NCBI GenBank assembly: GCA_032716605.1
Contig: CM064485.1
Span: forward strand, 29,353,558 to 29,417,557
Direction: 5' to 3'
Length of the DNA: 64,000 bases
From: Paralithodes platypus
Lineage: Eukaryota > Arthropoda > Malacostraca > Decapoda > Lithodidae
Shown here: positions 1 to 10,400 of the stretch, piece by piece
Position numbering within the stretch: the stretch's first letter is position 1
Layout of the letters: each line of letters starts with the position of its first letter
Notes under the pieces: model-generated
What the model was told of the DNA's origin: nothing
Database searches by the model: none
What the model saw: only the letters and a program-made list of their open reading frames with translations
Program-made: the position numbers and the translations under genes

Positions 1-575
1 GTATTTTCATTTGCATCCTTTGTGGTATCTTCGAAGGCTTCCACAATGTCGTCCAGTCCAGCTCCTGGGATGCAAAATCTTTTTCGTTGATTTGGGACTC
101 TGTCACAGAACTCTTCGACCTGTCCTCGTAGGATGGAATCCCCAACGAGCCTGGTCTCTTCTGGTTCGTCTTCCATCTCTACCAATATCTCAAATCTGTT
201 TGACATTGTGACTGGTAGATGAGATCTTTTCTGCGTTGGCCGTGCACCGTTCCTCACTGGTGTAAATCCGGAAACCTGTGGTGGCGGGACTCTACGTACA
301 GGTCAGGGAGAGGAGTGGTTAGAACGGGGGCGAGGGGTTCGTACTGTTCGTGCTAGCAGGCTTCTTGCACGAGGAGTGGGGGAGAGACTAAGGCGAACAG
401 GGCGGCTGTCCTGGTTTGATGTCGGCTCAGGTTCGTCAGAAGCATCTGCTGCAGTGTCTACTGCAGGTGTTGGATTGTTGGCAGATGACGTTGGGGCGGT
501 GGTGGATGCTGGAGTTGAAACAATTGGAGTTAGTGATACTCCAACGTTGAGTGTTACAAACTCTTGGAGTGATTC
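1..575 (-). pseudogene. SGNH-hydrolase-like ORF remnant (retroelement-type), runs off the left edge
   Basis: Read on the minus strand, one frame is open from about 575 to the window edge except for a single TGA at 305-303. The upstream half (575-300) is Ser/Thr/Pro/Ala-rich and looks disordered. The downstream half, from an ATG at 206, has a segment reading VGDSILRGQ (a GDS block I with the candidate nucleophile Ser), then a Cys-rich stretch ending CIPGAGLDDI. This layout matches SGNH/GDSL-like domains of ORF1 or gag-like proteins in invertebrate retroelements (family knowledge). The catalytic Asp-His block would lie beyond the window. The frame stops exactly at the junction with the 2.2-kb repeat at 583, so that repeat may have interrupted it. 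I am fairly sure it is a coding relic; the SGNH assignment is an inference from short motifs. Confidence 0.5.
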
Positions 576-582
576 CAGCTTA

Positions 583-2804
583 CCTTAGTAAGAGGTACTA
601 TTTTAGCTATACTGGACGTATTTAGGGGAGAGAGACTGGATCTACTTTGCGAGGAGGATTGGGACAGCTGTGATAGGAGCGTCTCTCTAGATTGTTCAAT
701 CTTCATTCTATGGTATAGCTGAGGTGCTAATTTAGTGATCAGAGCATGCAAAAAAGGTAAATGGTTTATTGTGAGTTAATAGAGGTTAGTAAAGGTGTTA
801 GTCATTCATGGTTAGTTCATTGATAGGAAGAATTCCTGTGCTACCTGGCAATGACTCGAAAGTCAAAACAGGGGCCAGGTATACCTCCGCGGGGGTGGGG
901 GTCTCCCTCCTCGGGTGGGCAAAAAGGGGGAGCTGGGCGCCCTCTCTCTGATATAGTCGTCCGGCGGCTGTGGCTAGGGGCTTGCCATATCACCAGTGTT
1001 TGTAATAACCCTCTGTGTATGAGACAGCTGTGAGTGTCTTTAATACCAAAACCGAAGGTGCCTTAGCTAGCTGGTTTTACTCGGCTGGTTGTTAATTGTA
1101 GGGTTTGCTGGATATGGTGGAGACTGGGTTGCTAACTCTGCCACATTTATCTGGAAGTATGGCAATAGAAGTTAGTTACTGGCGGGGCGGCTAGCCTCGC
1201 ACCGACGACCATTGGGTGCAGGGTTGTGAATGTGTTGTAAGAGAATAGATGGCATGCAAGGGGCTAGTAAAGTTCTAATGTTGTTCTGGCCTACTAAGTG
1301 AAGGTAGGCTGGATAGGAGTATATATATAAAAGGTTGGAGAGCATTAGTAACGGACAATTCAAGGATCTTCAAGAGGTATGAGAGAGAGGCTAGGTCGGA
1401 CAAGAGTCGAGAAGCGCGGGTGTCTTAATGAGAGGGGGGGGGGGGGGAGTTCAAGGGCTACAGGGAAATTTTGCCCCTAAGGTCCCTGGGCGTGGGGGTG
1501 GCATTAGGCTACAATTGATATGGAAGTTTGAAAAGGCAGTAGAATACGTTAGCCAAATGCTACCGGGGAATGCAACTATGGGGTGGTATATGAGTCTGGA
1601 AAAGATAGAGTTATGTGATCAGTCAGAGGGTTATGGATACTATTAGTTGGCCCTGGGAACTGCGTTTTCTATTAAATATAAAATACCACCCACAGCGGCA
1701 GTTCGTAGGGGTACTTAGTTATTGTTTCGGGGTACTTATGACAGATACTGGTAACCAGGTTATCTTATACAATCTCTGGTTGGGGTAAGAGGTGTAAGAC
1801 ACGAAATAAATTGGCGTAGTGTGGGCTGTGGATACGAAGGAGGCAAGGGGAAGACGTATGACAATTGTGGAAAGTAAATGGAAAAAGGTGAACACAATGG
1901 CGGATAAAAATACTTAACCTAAGGATTGCATACATAGATTTATGGGGCGATGGGTCTTCAGAAGCTTAGTCTGGCAAGACAAGATGTTAGGGAATGTTAA
2001 TATTAATACTTAGTTACTAGAGGAGCAATGCAAGGGGCGACTGAGCACGGGTTACATATATCTATACTCGTCATGGAATATGATATACGAGGTCTAGGGA
2101 CAAGCGTGGGTGTTTGAACTTCTAAGATATATAACATCTACTTCTCGGATGTAAGAACATACATAGATATATTTATGGCTGTCTGATGTGTTGGCATTGG
2201 CTCAACGTCGGGACAGGGCATGTTTTTAATATGAATGTATATTCCTATTCATCATCTTTGTAGCAAGGACAGTGCCGCTATGTCGTATCAATGCTGGTGG
2301 CAGTTAATATTATAGACTTAGTTACTAGAGGAACAGTGGAAGAGGCGACTGGGCACGGGTTACATATATCTATACTCGTCATGGAAAATGATATACGAGG
2401 TCTAGGGACAGCGTGGGTGTTTTAACTTCTAAGATATATAACATCTACTTCTCGGATGCAAGAAAATACATAGATATAATTATGGCTGTCTGATGTGTTG
2501 GCATTGGCTCAACGTCGGGACAGGCATGGGTGTTTTTAATATGAATGTATATTCCTGTTCATCATCTTTGTAGTTAGGAGTGTAGGACACGAGGGGGTTA
2601 GTGTACGTGAGGTGTGGAAAATGGTCAGTTTTAGAAAAGGTAAATGGGTGTGTCCTGGAGCTGTTTAGCCCTGCGGGCTTGGGCCTGTCTGGAATGGCGG
2701 GCTCGGTCAGCTGGTCCTTTCGTTCTGTGGACCTTTCCTTTGGTGTTTCTGTGTGTGTTCGTTCATGGCTTCTGTGGTGGGCTTCTCGTTCTGGGGCATT
2801 TTAC
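583..2804 (-). repeat. 2.2-kb direct repeat, left copy (LTR-like)
   Basis: This block is repeated almost base for base at 7299-9517. The differences are scattered single substitutions and a shorter G-run near 1436-1448. Homology begins at CCTTAG (583) and ends at TTTTAC (2804). On the minus strand the block starts at 2804, directly after the purine run at 2819-2805, which is what an LTR preceded by a polypurine tract looks like. It contains a 56-codon minus-strand frame starting at 751 that crosses the left junction, and an internal 307-bp tandem duplication. No TG...CA termini and no target duplication are visible, so a segmental duplication is the alternative. Confidence 0.8.
1996..2575. 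repeat. 307-bp tandem duplication inside the 2.2-kb repeat
   Basis: Two tandem units start at 1996 and 2303. Both contain a cactcg-free block with TATACTCGTCATGGAA, followed by GGCATTGGCTCAACGTCGGG. The second unit is shorter at its 3' end. The same pair occurs in the right copy (about 8714-9290), so the duplication predates the duplication of the 2.2-kb block. Confidence 0.75.
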
Positions 2805-2819
2805 TTCCCTCTCCTTCAT
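2805..2819 (-). promoter_or_regulatory. Candidate polypurine tract
   Basis: On the minus strand the bases GAAGGAGAGGGAA directly precede the start of the left 2.2-kb repeat. LTR retrotransposons use a purine run at this position to prime plus-strand DNA. The position is right, but the sequence alone cannot prove function. Confidence 0.4.
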
Positions 2820-2867
2820 AATAGGCTCGTCCTCGAGCCTCAAGGGTGAAGTAAAAAGAAGCATCGT

Positions 2868-3295
2868 CAGAAAAGTGTAGGTTAACAAGAAAAGTAGTAT
2901 GACTAAGGGAAAAAAATAATATACAGTATATGGAAAACATGTAAATTTAAGAAAGGGCAGATAATTAAGAACACAGGAAATTAAGAAGAGGTAAAGTGTT
3001 TAACAATGTATAAAGCAAATTTAAAAGATAGTCAGAAAAGTGTAGATTAACAAGAAAAGTATTATGACCAAGGGAAAAAAAAAAAAAAATACTATATACA
3101 GTATATGGAAAACATGTAAATTTAAGAAAGGACAGATAATTAAGAACACAGGAAATTAAGAAGAGGTAAAGTGTTTAACAATGTATAAAGCAATTTTAAA
3201 AGATAGTCAGAAAAGTGTAGGTAACAAGAAAAGTAGTATGACTAAGGAAAAAAAATAATATATACAGTATATGGAAAACATGTAAATTTATAGAA
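2868..3295. repeat. Approximately 170-bp tandem repeat, 2.5 copies
   Basis: Units starting with CAGAAAAGTGTAG recur at about 2868, 3034 and 3206. Each carries an A-run, ATACAGTATATGGAAAACATG and AAGAAGAGGTAAAGTG. The third unit is cut off near 3295. The array lies between the gag-like ORFs and the left 2.2-kb repeat. Confidence 0.85.
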
Positions 3296-3530
3296 TCATG
3301 CCCAATCGCCTAGGAATTGAAAAAAAAAAAAAAAATCAAGTACAATAATATCTTCATCATGAATGAATGAATGAATGAAAAAATTATACATTTTAATGGG
3401 AAGTGAAGCTAGGAATCTAGGTCAAGAGTGGTAGGGAGGCTGGACTGTGGACTTGCCGGCATGACCCACCTCCTCTACCAATCCTGATTTTAAGTGAATA
3501 TTGGGGTGGATCTACCGTTAGTTCTTGTCG

Positions 3531-4469
3531 TTAGGAATGTGGGTCTGGGGGCGAGCTGGCCCGGGGCCAGTTTTGGAGGGGGGGTCTAAGTGGTTTCGGT
3601 CGGGGGTAGTGATAAAAAGATGAAATGGGCAGGTCGAGTCGGGGTTGTTGTTGCGGAAGAGGTTGGTGCTGGGGAGGGGTTGAATTGTGTAGAGAGTTGT
3701 GGTCGTGAGTGGGGTTTGGGGAAGGGTGAGTAAGGCTGAAGGTTGAGAGTTTACTATGATTGGGTGGTTTGGAGGTTTGTGGTGTGGGGATTTGATAGGG
3801 AGATGGTGGGGGGGGTCTGGGCAGGCAGGGTTGTGGTTTGAGAGGGGTTGAATTTAGACTGATTTTATTTCCGGGAGAGACATGGATGGGATTTCGAGGA
3901 GTGGTTGAAGTTGAGAGGTTGATTATGTTGTTTGGGGCGAGAGAGAGAGTATTTTGGGGTTTAGCCAAGGTGGAAAAAGTTTTGTGGTTGGATTGGGATG
4001 GGAGTGGTATTTCGTCGAGCGGGATCTTTGGGGGGGGAATTTGGGGCGGGTGGGGTAACGGTGAAGAGGGGGAGGTTGAAGGTTTAGCTGGGCTCATGAT
4101 GGTGGGGGACCGACTGGTGAGCAGGTGTTCGGTACACATGAGGGGGGGGAAATCACTTTGGTGGGGGTCACGCGTGAGGGGGGGATTAACGGCGCGTGTG
4201 GGAGGATCAGAGTGATGGGGTGTGTCGGTGGCAGTGACGGTTTGCTTAGAGGTTATCTGGGGTTGGTGGGTTTGTCTGTCATGAGGGGGTGAGTCAAGTG
4301 TGGGGTTTTGAAGTTTATTAGGGGTGTGAATTGTGGGGGGGTGGAAGGGAGCTACTGACGGAAAACTGTCACAAGGGAGATTTTGTTGGTGGGAATTGGT
4401 GGAGGTTGAAAGTTTAGCTGGGCTCATGATGGTGGGGGACCGACTGGTGAGCAGGTGTTCGGTACGCAT
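3531..4469 (-). CDS. Proline/serine/threonine-rich tail of the gag-like polyprotein (decayed)
   Basis: A 312-codon minus-strand frame rich in Pro, Ser, Thr and Gln. Its N-terminal 120 residues are an internal repeat: the nucleotide blocks near 4085-4330 and 4410-4660 are copies about 330 bp apart, and a third partial copy lies near 4755-4830. The same repeat motif (QQNFPCDSFPSVA and similar) occurs near the C-terminal end of the 4839-6098 ORF. I therefore read this as the continuation of one protein, split by stops and frame changes in 4470-4838. No zinc knuckle, protease or RT motif is visible. The opposite strand is also open over long stretches because of G-rich composition; I treat those frames as shadows. 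Confidence 0.45.
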   Translation of the reverse strand: MRTEHLLTSRSPTIMSPAKLSTSTNSHQQNLPCDSFPSVAPFHPPTIHTPNKLQNPTLDSPPHDRQTHQPQITSKQTVTATDTPHHSDPPTRAVNPPLTRDPHQSDFPPLMCTEHLLTSRSPTIMSPAKPSTSPSSPLPHPPQIPPPKIPLDEIPLPSQSNHKTFSTLAKPQNTLSLAPNNIINLSTSTTPRNPIHVSPGNKISLNSTPLKPQPCLPRPPPPSPYQIPTPQTSKPPNHSKLSTFSLTHPSPNPTHDHNSLHNSTPPQHQPLPQQQPRLDLPISSFYHYPRPKPLRPPLQNWPRASSPPDPHS

Positions 4470-4838
4470 GAGGGGGGGGAAATCACTTTGGTGGGAGTCA
4501 CGCGTGAGGGGGGGATTAACGGCGCGTGTGGGAGGATCAGAGTGGTGGGGTGTGTCGGTGGCAGTGACGGTTTGTTTAGAGGTTATATGGGATTGTGGGG
4601 GGTGTCTGTCATGAGGGGGTGACGCAAGTGTGGGGTTTTGAAGTTTATTAGGTGTGGAATTGTGGGGGGTGGAAGGGAGCTACTGACGGAAAACTGTCAC
4701 ATGGAAATTTTGTTGGTGGGGAAATAGCTGAGCATTTCTGGGGAAGGGGGGGAACATGGTTGGGTCCCTAGGTCGTCACGCGTGAGGGGAGGATTAACGG
4801 CGCGTGTGGGAGGGTCAGGGTGGTGAGAGGTGAGCGAG

Positions 4839-6098
4839 TTAGGAAACGGGATTTGTTGGGGGGACTGCGGCGGGTTGGTGGGGAAGAGTTAGGTGTAGAA
4901 CAGGGGTTCTTGGTAGAGGCTGATGTATTGATTTGGGGTTGTTAATAGGACGAATTTGGGGAATTTGCTTGGTGTTAGTCTCGGTCTGGTTAAAGGTTAT
5001 GTGGGGCTGGGGAGGATTAGTGGGGGCAGAGTTAGGCATAGGACATGGGTTATTGAGGGAGGAGTGATCTACTGTGTTGGGGTTGTTAACAGGACGAGTT
5101 TGGGAAATTTTCTTGGTGGCAGTCTCGGTCTGGTTAGAGGTTATCTGGGACTGGTGAGTTTGTTTGACATGAGAGGGCGAGTCAAGTGTGGGGTTTCGAA
5201 GTTTTCTAGGGCTGTGAATTGTGTGGGGGTGGAAGGGAGCTACTGACTGAAAACTGTCACAAGCTACCGACGGAAAACTGTCACAAGGGAAATTTTGTTG
5301 GTGGGGGGATAGCTGAACATTTCTGGGGTCATGGGGAAAATATGTTGTGGTAGGCCTACATAGGTAGGCATAGCTAGAATACGGGGCTTGTTGGGGGGGC
5401 TGCGGAGGGTTGGTGGGGGAAGAGTTAGGGATGGTCAGAGAGGATAGAGGCAAGGAAGACTGCACTGGGGTTGGACTTTCACCGGAAGTCATTTTGGAAG
5501 GGTGCACGGAGTCTTGGATAGGGGCTGAAGGGTTGGATAGGGGATTCATCGAACTGCGTAGGCTTCTTCTCTGATGGAGAGCATATGTTCTTCGAATAAG
5601 CCATACGGGTCGAGATGGGCGGTGATGTGGGGTGGGAGGATGTTTAACAAAGCGGTGAATAAGTTCATTTTGTTGGTCGTAATCTTCATAGCTATACGTG
5701 GTCCTCACGTATCTGTAGAGTTGTATGAGGGTCACATTTATATCCCCTTCATACTTGATCTCGTCGACTTTTATTATTTTGGGGGCGACGGGGGAACCCA
5801 AAAGTGGATCTAAGGTCCGGATCACGAAGGATCGAAACTGGTTCCAAGTACTCTCTGGCGTATTCTGTGTCACCATTTGGTGAAGAAATTCTTTAAAGGT
5901 AGGCTTATCAACAAGTTGGGAAACGGCTTCTCCCAACTGTAACATATGCAAAATTGCCCAGGCGATTTTTTCGCGGTCATTATGAAGTACCACATCGTAC
6001 ACTGGCTTTATTATGTCTAAGTAACTGGTGATATCATAAGTGTTTATATCATACTTGGGAATGTGTGCGAATGGCTGAAGATTTTGCGATGTTGCCAT
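4839..6098 (-). CDS. Gag-like protein of a non-autonomous LTR element
   Basis: A minus-strand ORF of 420 codons from the ATG at 6098 (first residues MATSQNLQPF). The frame is also open upstream to 6167 but without an ATG. Residues 1 to about 170 are mixed and helical-looking (for example EKIAWAILHMLQLGEAV, then a WNQFRSFVIRTLDPLL segment), as in retroelement capsid domains. Residues 175-420 are Pro/Ser/Thr-rich and repetitive. No CCHC zinc knuckle is seen. The gene starts 70 bp after a candidate primer-binding site at 6167 and lies between the two 2.2-kb repeats, with no protease, RT or integrase anywhere in 2805-7298. That context suggests a gag-only element mobilised in trans. The gag call rests on layout and composition, not on a recognised family motif. 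Confidence 0.5.
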   Translation of the reverse strand: MATSQNLQPFAHIPKYDINTYDITSYLDIIKPVYDVVLHNDREKIAWAILHMLQLGEAVSQLVDKPTFKEFLHQMVTQNTPESTWNQFRSFVIRTLDPLLGSPVAPKIIKVDEIKYEGDINVTLIQLYRYVRTTYSYEDYDQQNELIHRFVKHPPTPHHRPSRPVWLIRRTYALHQRRSLRSSMNPLSNPSAPIQDSVHPSKMTSGESPTPVQSSLPLSSLTIPNSSPTNPPQPPQQAPYSSYAYLCRPTTTYFPHDPRNVQLSPHQQNFPCDSFPSVACDSFQSVAPFHPHTIHSPRKLRNPTLDSPSHVKQTHQSQITSNQTETATKKISQTRPVNNPNTVDHSSLNNPCPMPNSAPTNPPQPHITFNQTETNTKQIPQIRPINNPKSIHQPLPRTPVLHLTLPHQPAAVPPTNPVS

Positions 6099-6147
6099 GC
6101 TTCTACTGTTCCAAACTTGAGTGTAATGCAACCTTTTATCCGAATCA

Positions 6148-6168
6148 AGAACCACCGCTGCCGCCAAT
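6148..6168 (-). promoter_or_regulatory. Candidate LTR 3' end and primer-binding site
   Basis: Read on the minus strand, an LTR-like end GGGCATAACA finishes at 6168 and is followed at once by TTGGCGGCAGCGGTGG. A TGG at this place is typical of tRNA primer-binding sites. The same end sequence occurs at 14317, where other DNA follows it, so 6168 is a true element boundary. The tRNA was not identified. Confidence 0.45.
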
Positions 6169-7298
6169 GTTATGCCCTGTTTTTTCTACAGGTTTAACTT
6201 GGGTAATGTGAGTTCTAAATTGACTGGGTATATAAGGCTGCATGCACAATACAAGATATGAGGAATAGAGAACACAAAGAAACACATGGTAGCAAGTTAC
6301 ATGATCACGTTTATTGATATACCACTGCAGAATACTTGTGTAAGACAATATAATAGAATTGAACAACACTAGCATAAGTGGATCTGGATGGAGCCTAGTC
6401 TCCCACTTCCAACGTTCAGGTATTAATCTTCTGATCACTGGCTTTGATTTCACAGGTTTATATACCGAAGACCATCAATGTTACTTATAGATTCATATTC
6501 ACTGTTAGATTTATTACTGGTAGCTCTGGCGCACAAGTAGTAGTTCACAGACTAGATTAGACACACGTATTTTTAGAGCACGGGAATTCTAGTAACCTCA
6601 GGGGGTACTGATCTAAGTTTTATATCCTTGTCTCAGAAATACATAGAACGCAAATCAGTGGGCGAACGTTAGATATCACTAGAGTTTTAATATCTGAATA
6701 AAGTAATTACGAGAGTCAAGGTCGCCTGTTAATTAAAGAGCACTGATCGCTTAGTACGTCCCAAATGGAATGGTTAAGTATGAATTACACTGGGCAAGGT
6801 CTTAGCCACTTCGTAGAAATATTAATTAGTGAATCTAAAAACAGCACAGTAATATGTAGTACTGCTAAAGGGAATCTTGGGTAGTATCTGATGGGTCTGG
6901 TCCTGGTTATCTTGCGTCCATGATGTTGGGGGCTAACGACTGGTTCCGCGGCCGTCCAGGGGGGCCATATGTGTGAAGTTCTTCAATACGTGGGCAGGTC
7001 CTTCTATCCAAATCTGCCACGGAGTCTGCCGGTTCTGGGATCTCACTCCGGAACAACACAAGGGCAGAGCTAGAAATTAACTGCAGGGTAGTGACCCCTG
7101 GTTGGTGTCTAGCTTTCAACTGATTTGACTGGGGGCGGGAGTTAGATTTATAGGCTCAGTTCTGGACCCTGTAGACAGTAGGGATCTCGAGTCTTATGGA
7201 CTTAATTGAGCTCTAAATAGATATGGGGACTAGGTAAGATGGTATTTACTGTTGTGGCACAGGGCGATAGGAAGCCTTTATATTTTCATATAACTGAG
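6168..7298 (-). mobile_element. LTR-like segment upstream of gag
   Basis: Plus-strand start TGTTATGCCCTG at 6168. The first 135 bp are repeated at 14317-14452. On the minus strand it carries a TATAAAT-like motif (about 7153) and AATAAA near 6319, as expected of U3-R-U5 DNA. It adjoins the right 2.2-kb repeat at 7299. It could be the 3' third of one 3.35-kb LTR (6168-9517) whose other copy is truncated at 583, or a separate element. A 70-codon minus-strand frame (6907-7119) is not recognised. Confidence 0.45.
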
Positions 7299-9517
7299 CC
7301 TTAGTAAGAGGTACTATTTTGGCTATACTGGACGTATTTAGGGGAGAGAGACTGGATCTACTTTGCGAGGAGGATGGGGACAGCTGTGATAGGAGCGTCT
7401 CTCTAGATTGTTCAATCTTCATTCTATGGTATAGCTGAGGTGCTAATTTAGTGATCAGAGCATGCAAGAAAGGTAAATGGTTTATTGTGAGTTAATAGAG
7501 GTTAGTAAAGGTGTTAGTCATTCATGGTTAGTTCATTGATAGGAAGAATTCCTGTGCTACCTGGCAATGACTCGAAAGTCAAAACAGGGGCCAGGTATAC
7601 CTCCGCGGGGGTGGGGGTCTCCCTCCTCGGGTGGGCAGAAAGGGGGAGCTGGGCGCCCTCTCTCTGATATAGTCGTCCGGCGGCTGTGGCTAGAGGCTTG
7701 CCATATCACCAGTGTTTGTAATAACCCTCTGTGTATGAGACAGCTGTGAGTGTCTTTAATACCAAAACCGAAGGTGCCTTAGCTAGCTGGTTTTACTCGG
7801 CTGGTTGTTAATTGTAGGGTTTGCTGGATATGGTGGAGACTGGGTTGCTAACTCTGCCACATTTATCTGGAAGTATGGCAATAGAAGTTAGTTACTGGCG
7901 GGGCGGCTAGCCTCGCACCGACGACCATTGGGTGCAGGGTTGTGAATGTGTTGTAAGAGAATAGATGGCATGCAAGGGGCTAGTAAAGTTCTAATGTTGT
8001 TCTGGCCTACTAAGTGAAGGTAGGCTGGATAGGAGTATATATATAAAAGGTTGGAGAGCGTTAGTAACGGACAATTCAAGGATCTTCAAGAGGTATGAGA
8101 GAGAGGCTAGGTCGGACAAGAGTCGAGAAGCGCGGGTGTCTTAATGAGAGGGGGGGGGAGTTCAAGGGCTACAGGGAAATTTTGCCCCTAAGGTCCCTGG
8201 GCGTGGGGGTGGCATTAGGCTACAATTGATATGGAAGTTTGAAAAGGCAGTAGAATACGTTAGCCAAATGCTACCGGGGAATGCAACTATGGGGTGGTAT
8301 ATGAGTCTGGAAAAGATAGAGTTATGTGATCAGTCAGAGGGTTATGGATACTATTAGTTGGCCCTGGGAACTGCGTTTTCTATTAAATATAAAATACCAC
8401 CCACAGCGGCAGTTCGTAGGGGTACTTAGTTATTGTTTCGGGGTACTTATGACAGATACTGGTAACCAGGTTATCTTATACAATCTCTGGTTGGGGTAAG
8501 AGGTGTAAGACACGAAATAAATTGGCGTAGTGTGGGCTGTGGATACGAAGGAGGCAAGGGGAAGACGTATGACAATTGTGGAAAGTAAATGGAAAAAGGT
8601 GAAACACAATGGCGGATAAAAATACTTAACCTAAGGATTGCATACATAGATTTATGGGGCGATGGGTCTTCAGAAGCTTAGTCTGGCAAGACAAGATGTT
8701 AGGGAATGTTAATATTAATACTTAGTTACTAGAGGAGCAATGCAAGGGGCGACTGAGCACAGGTTACATATATCTATACTCGTCATGGAATATGATATAC
8801 GAGGTCTAGGGACAAGCGTGGGTGTTTGAACTTCTAAGATATATAACATCTACTTCTCGGATGTAAGAACATACATAGATATATTTATGGCTGTCTGATG
8901 TGTTGGCATTGGCTCAACGTCGGGACAGGGCATGTTTTTAATATGAATGTATATTCCTATTCATCATCTTTGTAGCAAGGACAGTGCCGCTATGTCGTAT
9001 CAATGCTGGTGGCAGTTAATATTATAGACTTAGTTACTAGAGAAACAGTGCAAGGGGCGACTGGGCACGGGTTACATATATCTATACTCGTCATGGAAAA
9101 TGATATACGAGGTCTAGGGACAGCGTGGGTGTTTTAACTTCTAAGATATATAACATCTACTTCTCGGATGCAAGAACATACATAGATATAATTATGGCTG
9201 TCTGATGTGTTGGCATTGGCTCAACGTCGGGACAGGCATGGGTGTTTTTAATATGAATGTATATTCCTGTTCATCATCTTTGTAGTTAGGAGTGTAGGAC
9301 ACGAGGGGGTTAGTGTACGTGAGGTGTGGAAAATGGTCAGTTTTAGAAAAGGTAAATGGGTGTGTCCTGGAGCTATTTAGCCCTGCGGGCTTGGGCCTGT
9401 CTGGAATGGCGGGCTCGGTCAGCTGGTCCTTTCGTTCTGTGGACCTTTCCTTTGGTGTTTCTGTGTGGTGTTCGTTCATGGCTTCTGTGGTGGGCTTCTC
9501 GTTCTGGGGCATTTTAC
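7299..9517 (-). repeat. 2.2-kb direct repeat, right copy (LTR-like)
   Basis: The partner of 583-2804, nearly identical over its full length and including the 307-bp tandem duplication. Beyond 9517 the sequence changes to unrelated DNA followed by a non-LTR RT fragment. Beyond 7299 (to lower coordinates) it runs into the LTR-like segment. It has no convincing protein-coding content. Confidence 0.8.
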
Positions 9518-9641
9518 AAAGGTCAACTATTCTATTAATATATATGAAACTAACTGATGGGTTTTAATGAAATTAGGCATGCTTATTTGATTTTCATGGG
9601 CAATGTCAATGCACACAAAAATGTAATCTTACTATTACCAG

Positions 9642-10250
9642 TCTCGCTAAGGCAGCCTCCCAGAAGCTGGGTGTGCTCAACCGCCTCAAGGGGTTCTTTA
9701 CCCCTGCGCAGCTACTTGCTCTGTACAGGGGCACAGTGCGTCCTTGTATTGAGTATTGTTCACATGTGTGGGGAGGATCCTCTCACACCGCACTCCTAGA
9801 TAAAGTAGAAAGGAAAGCCTTTCGTATCATTAACTCCCATCCACTCACCAACTCTCTGCAATCTCTCTCTCTTGAAATGTTGCATCTCTCTCACTATTCT
9901 ATCGCTACTACAATAATCAGTGTTCCTCGGAGCTTTCCCAGTGTATACCACCTCCTCTACGTAGGGTACGTAGTACCCGCCTTGCAACACAATCCCACCC
10001 CCTACTCTGTGCAACTCTCCAACCCAAGAGTGAAACGCTATTCTCAGACTTTCTTCTATTCAACTGCTGAGCTCTGGAACTTTCCCAGAATCAGTCTTTC
10101 CCTCTTCCTATGACTTAAATTGCTTCAAACTCCGTGTGTCCAGGCATTTTAGCTCGAACGTCCCTTGATTTCGGCCCTGTCACTCTTTGAAATCTGGGGG
10201 AGGCACTCGCTGCAGGCAGTTATGCCTTTTGTCTCCCTCTTTCACATAGA
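9642..10250 (+). pseudogene. Jockey/CR1-type reverse transcriptase, C-terminal fragment
   Basis: The translation starts in the post-RT thumb region (QKLGVLNRLKGFFTPAQLLA) and continues with VRPCIEYCSHVWGGSSHTAL and KVERKAFRIINSHPLT. These are the conserved blocks that follow the RT domain in Jockey/CR1-group non-LTR retrotransposons. The frame holds to about 10113, then needs a shift to reach the LWN...FK...SRHF tail blocks. The endonuclease and RT catalytic domains are absent, so this is a 5'-truncated copy. The 3' end runs into an A-rich, AT-repeat tail at 10250. Confidence 0.85.
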
Positions 10251-10400
10251 AAAAAAAAATAATAATATACTGTATATATATATATATATACTGTATACAG
10301 TATATATAATAGTATACAGTATAATACAGTATATATATACACAATAGTATATATGTATATAGGCCTATACTGTATATACTGTATATAAACTGATTTTACC
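10250..10400. repeat. AT-rich microsatellite (TATA/CAGTATA)
   Basis: A-run followed by alternating AT with repeated ACTGTATA/TACAGTATA palindromic units. Probably expanded from the 3' tail of the preceding non-LTR fragment. Confidence 0.85.

Noticed and set aside
3838..4614. Plus-strand Gly/Val-rich ORFs
   Set aside because: Antisense of the Pro-rich gag tail; opened by low-complexity composition.
583..9517. Assembly duplication (haplotig) of the 2.2-kb block
   Set aside because: Not excluded, but flanks differ on both sides and the interior has gag plus primer-site-like signals, so an LTR pair is preferred.
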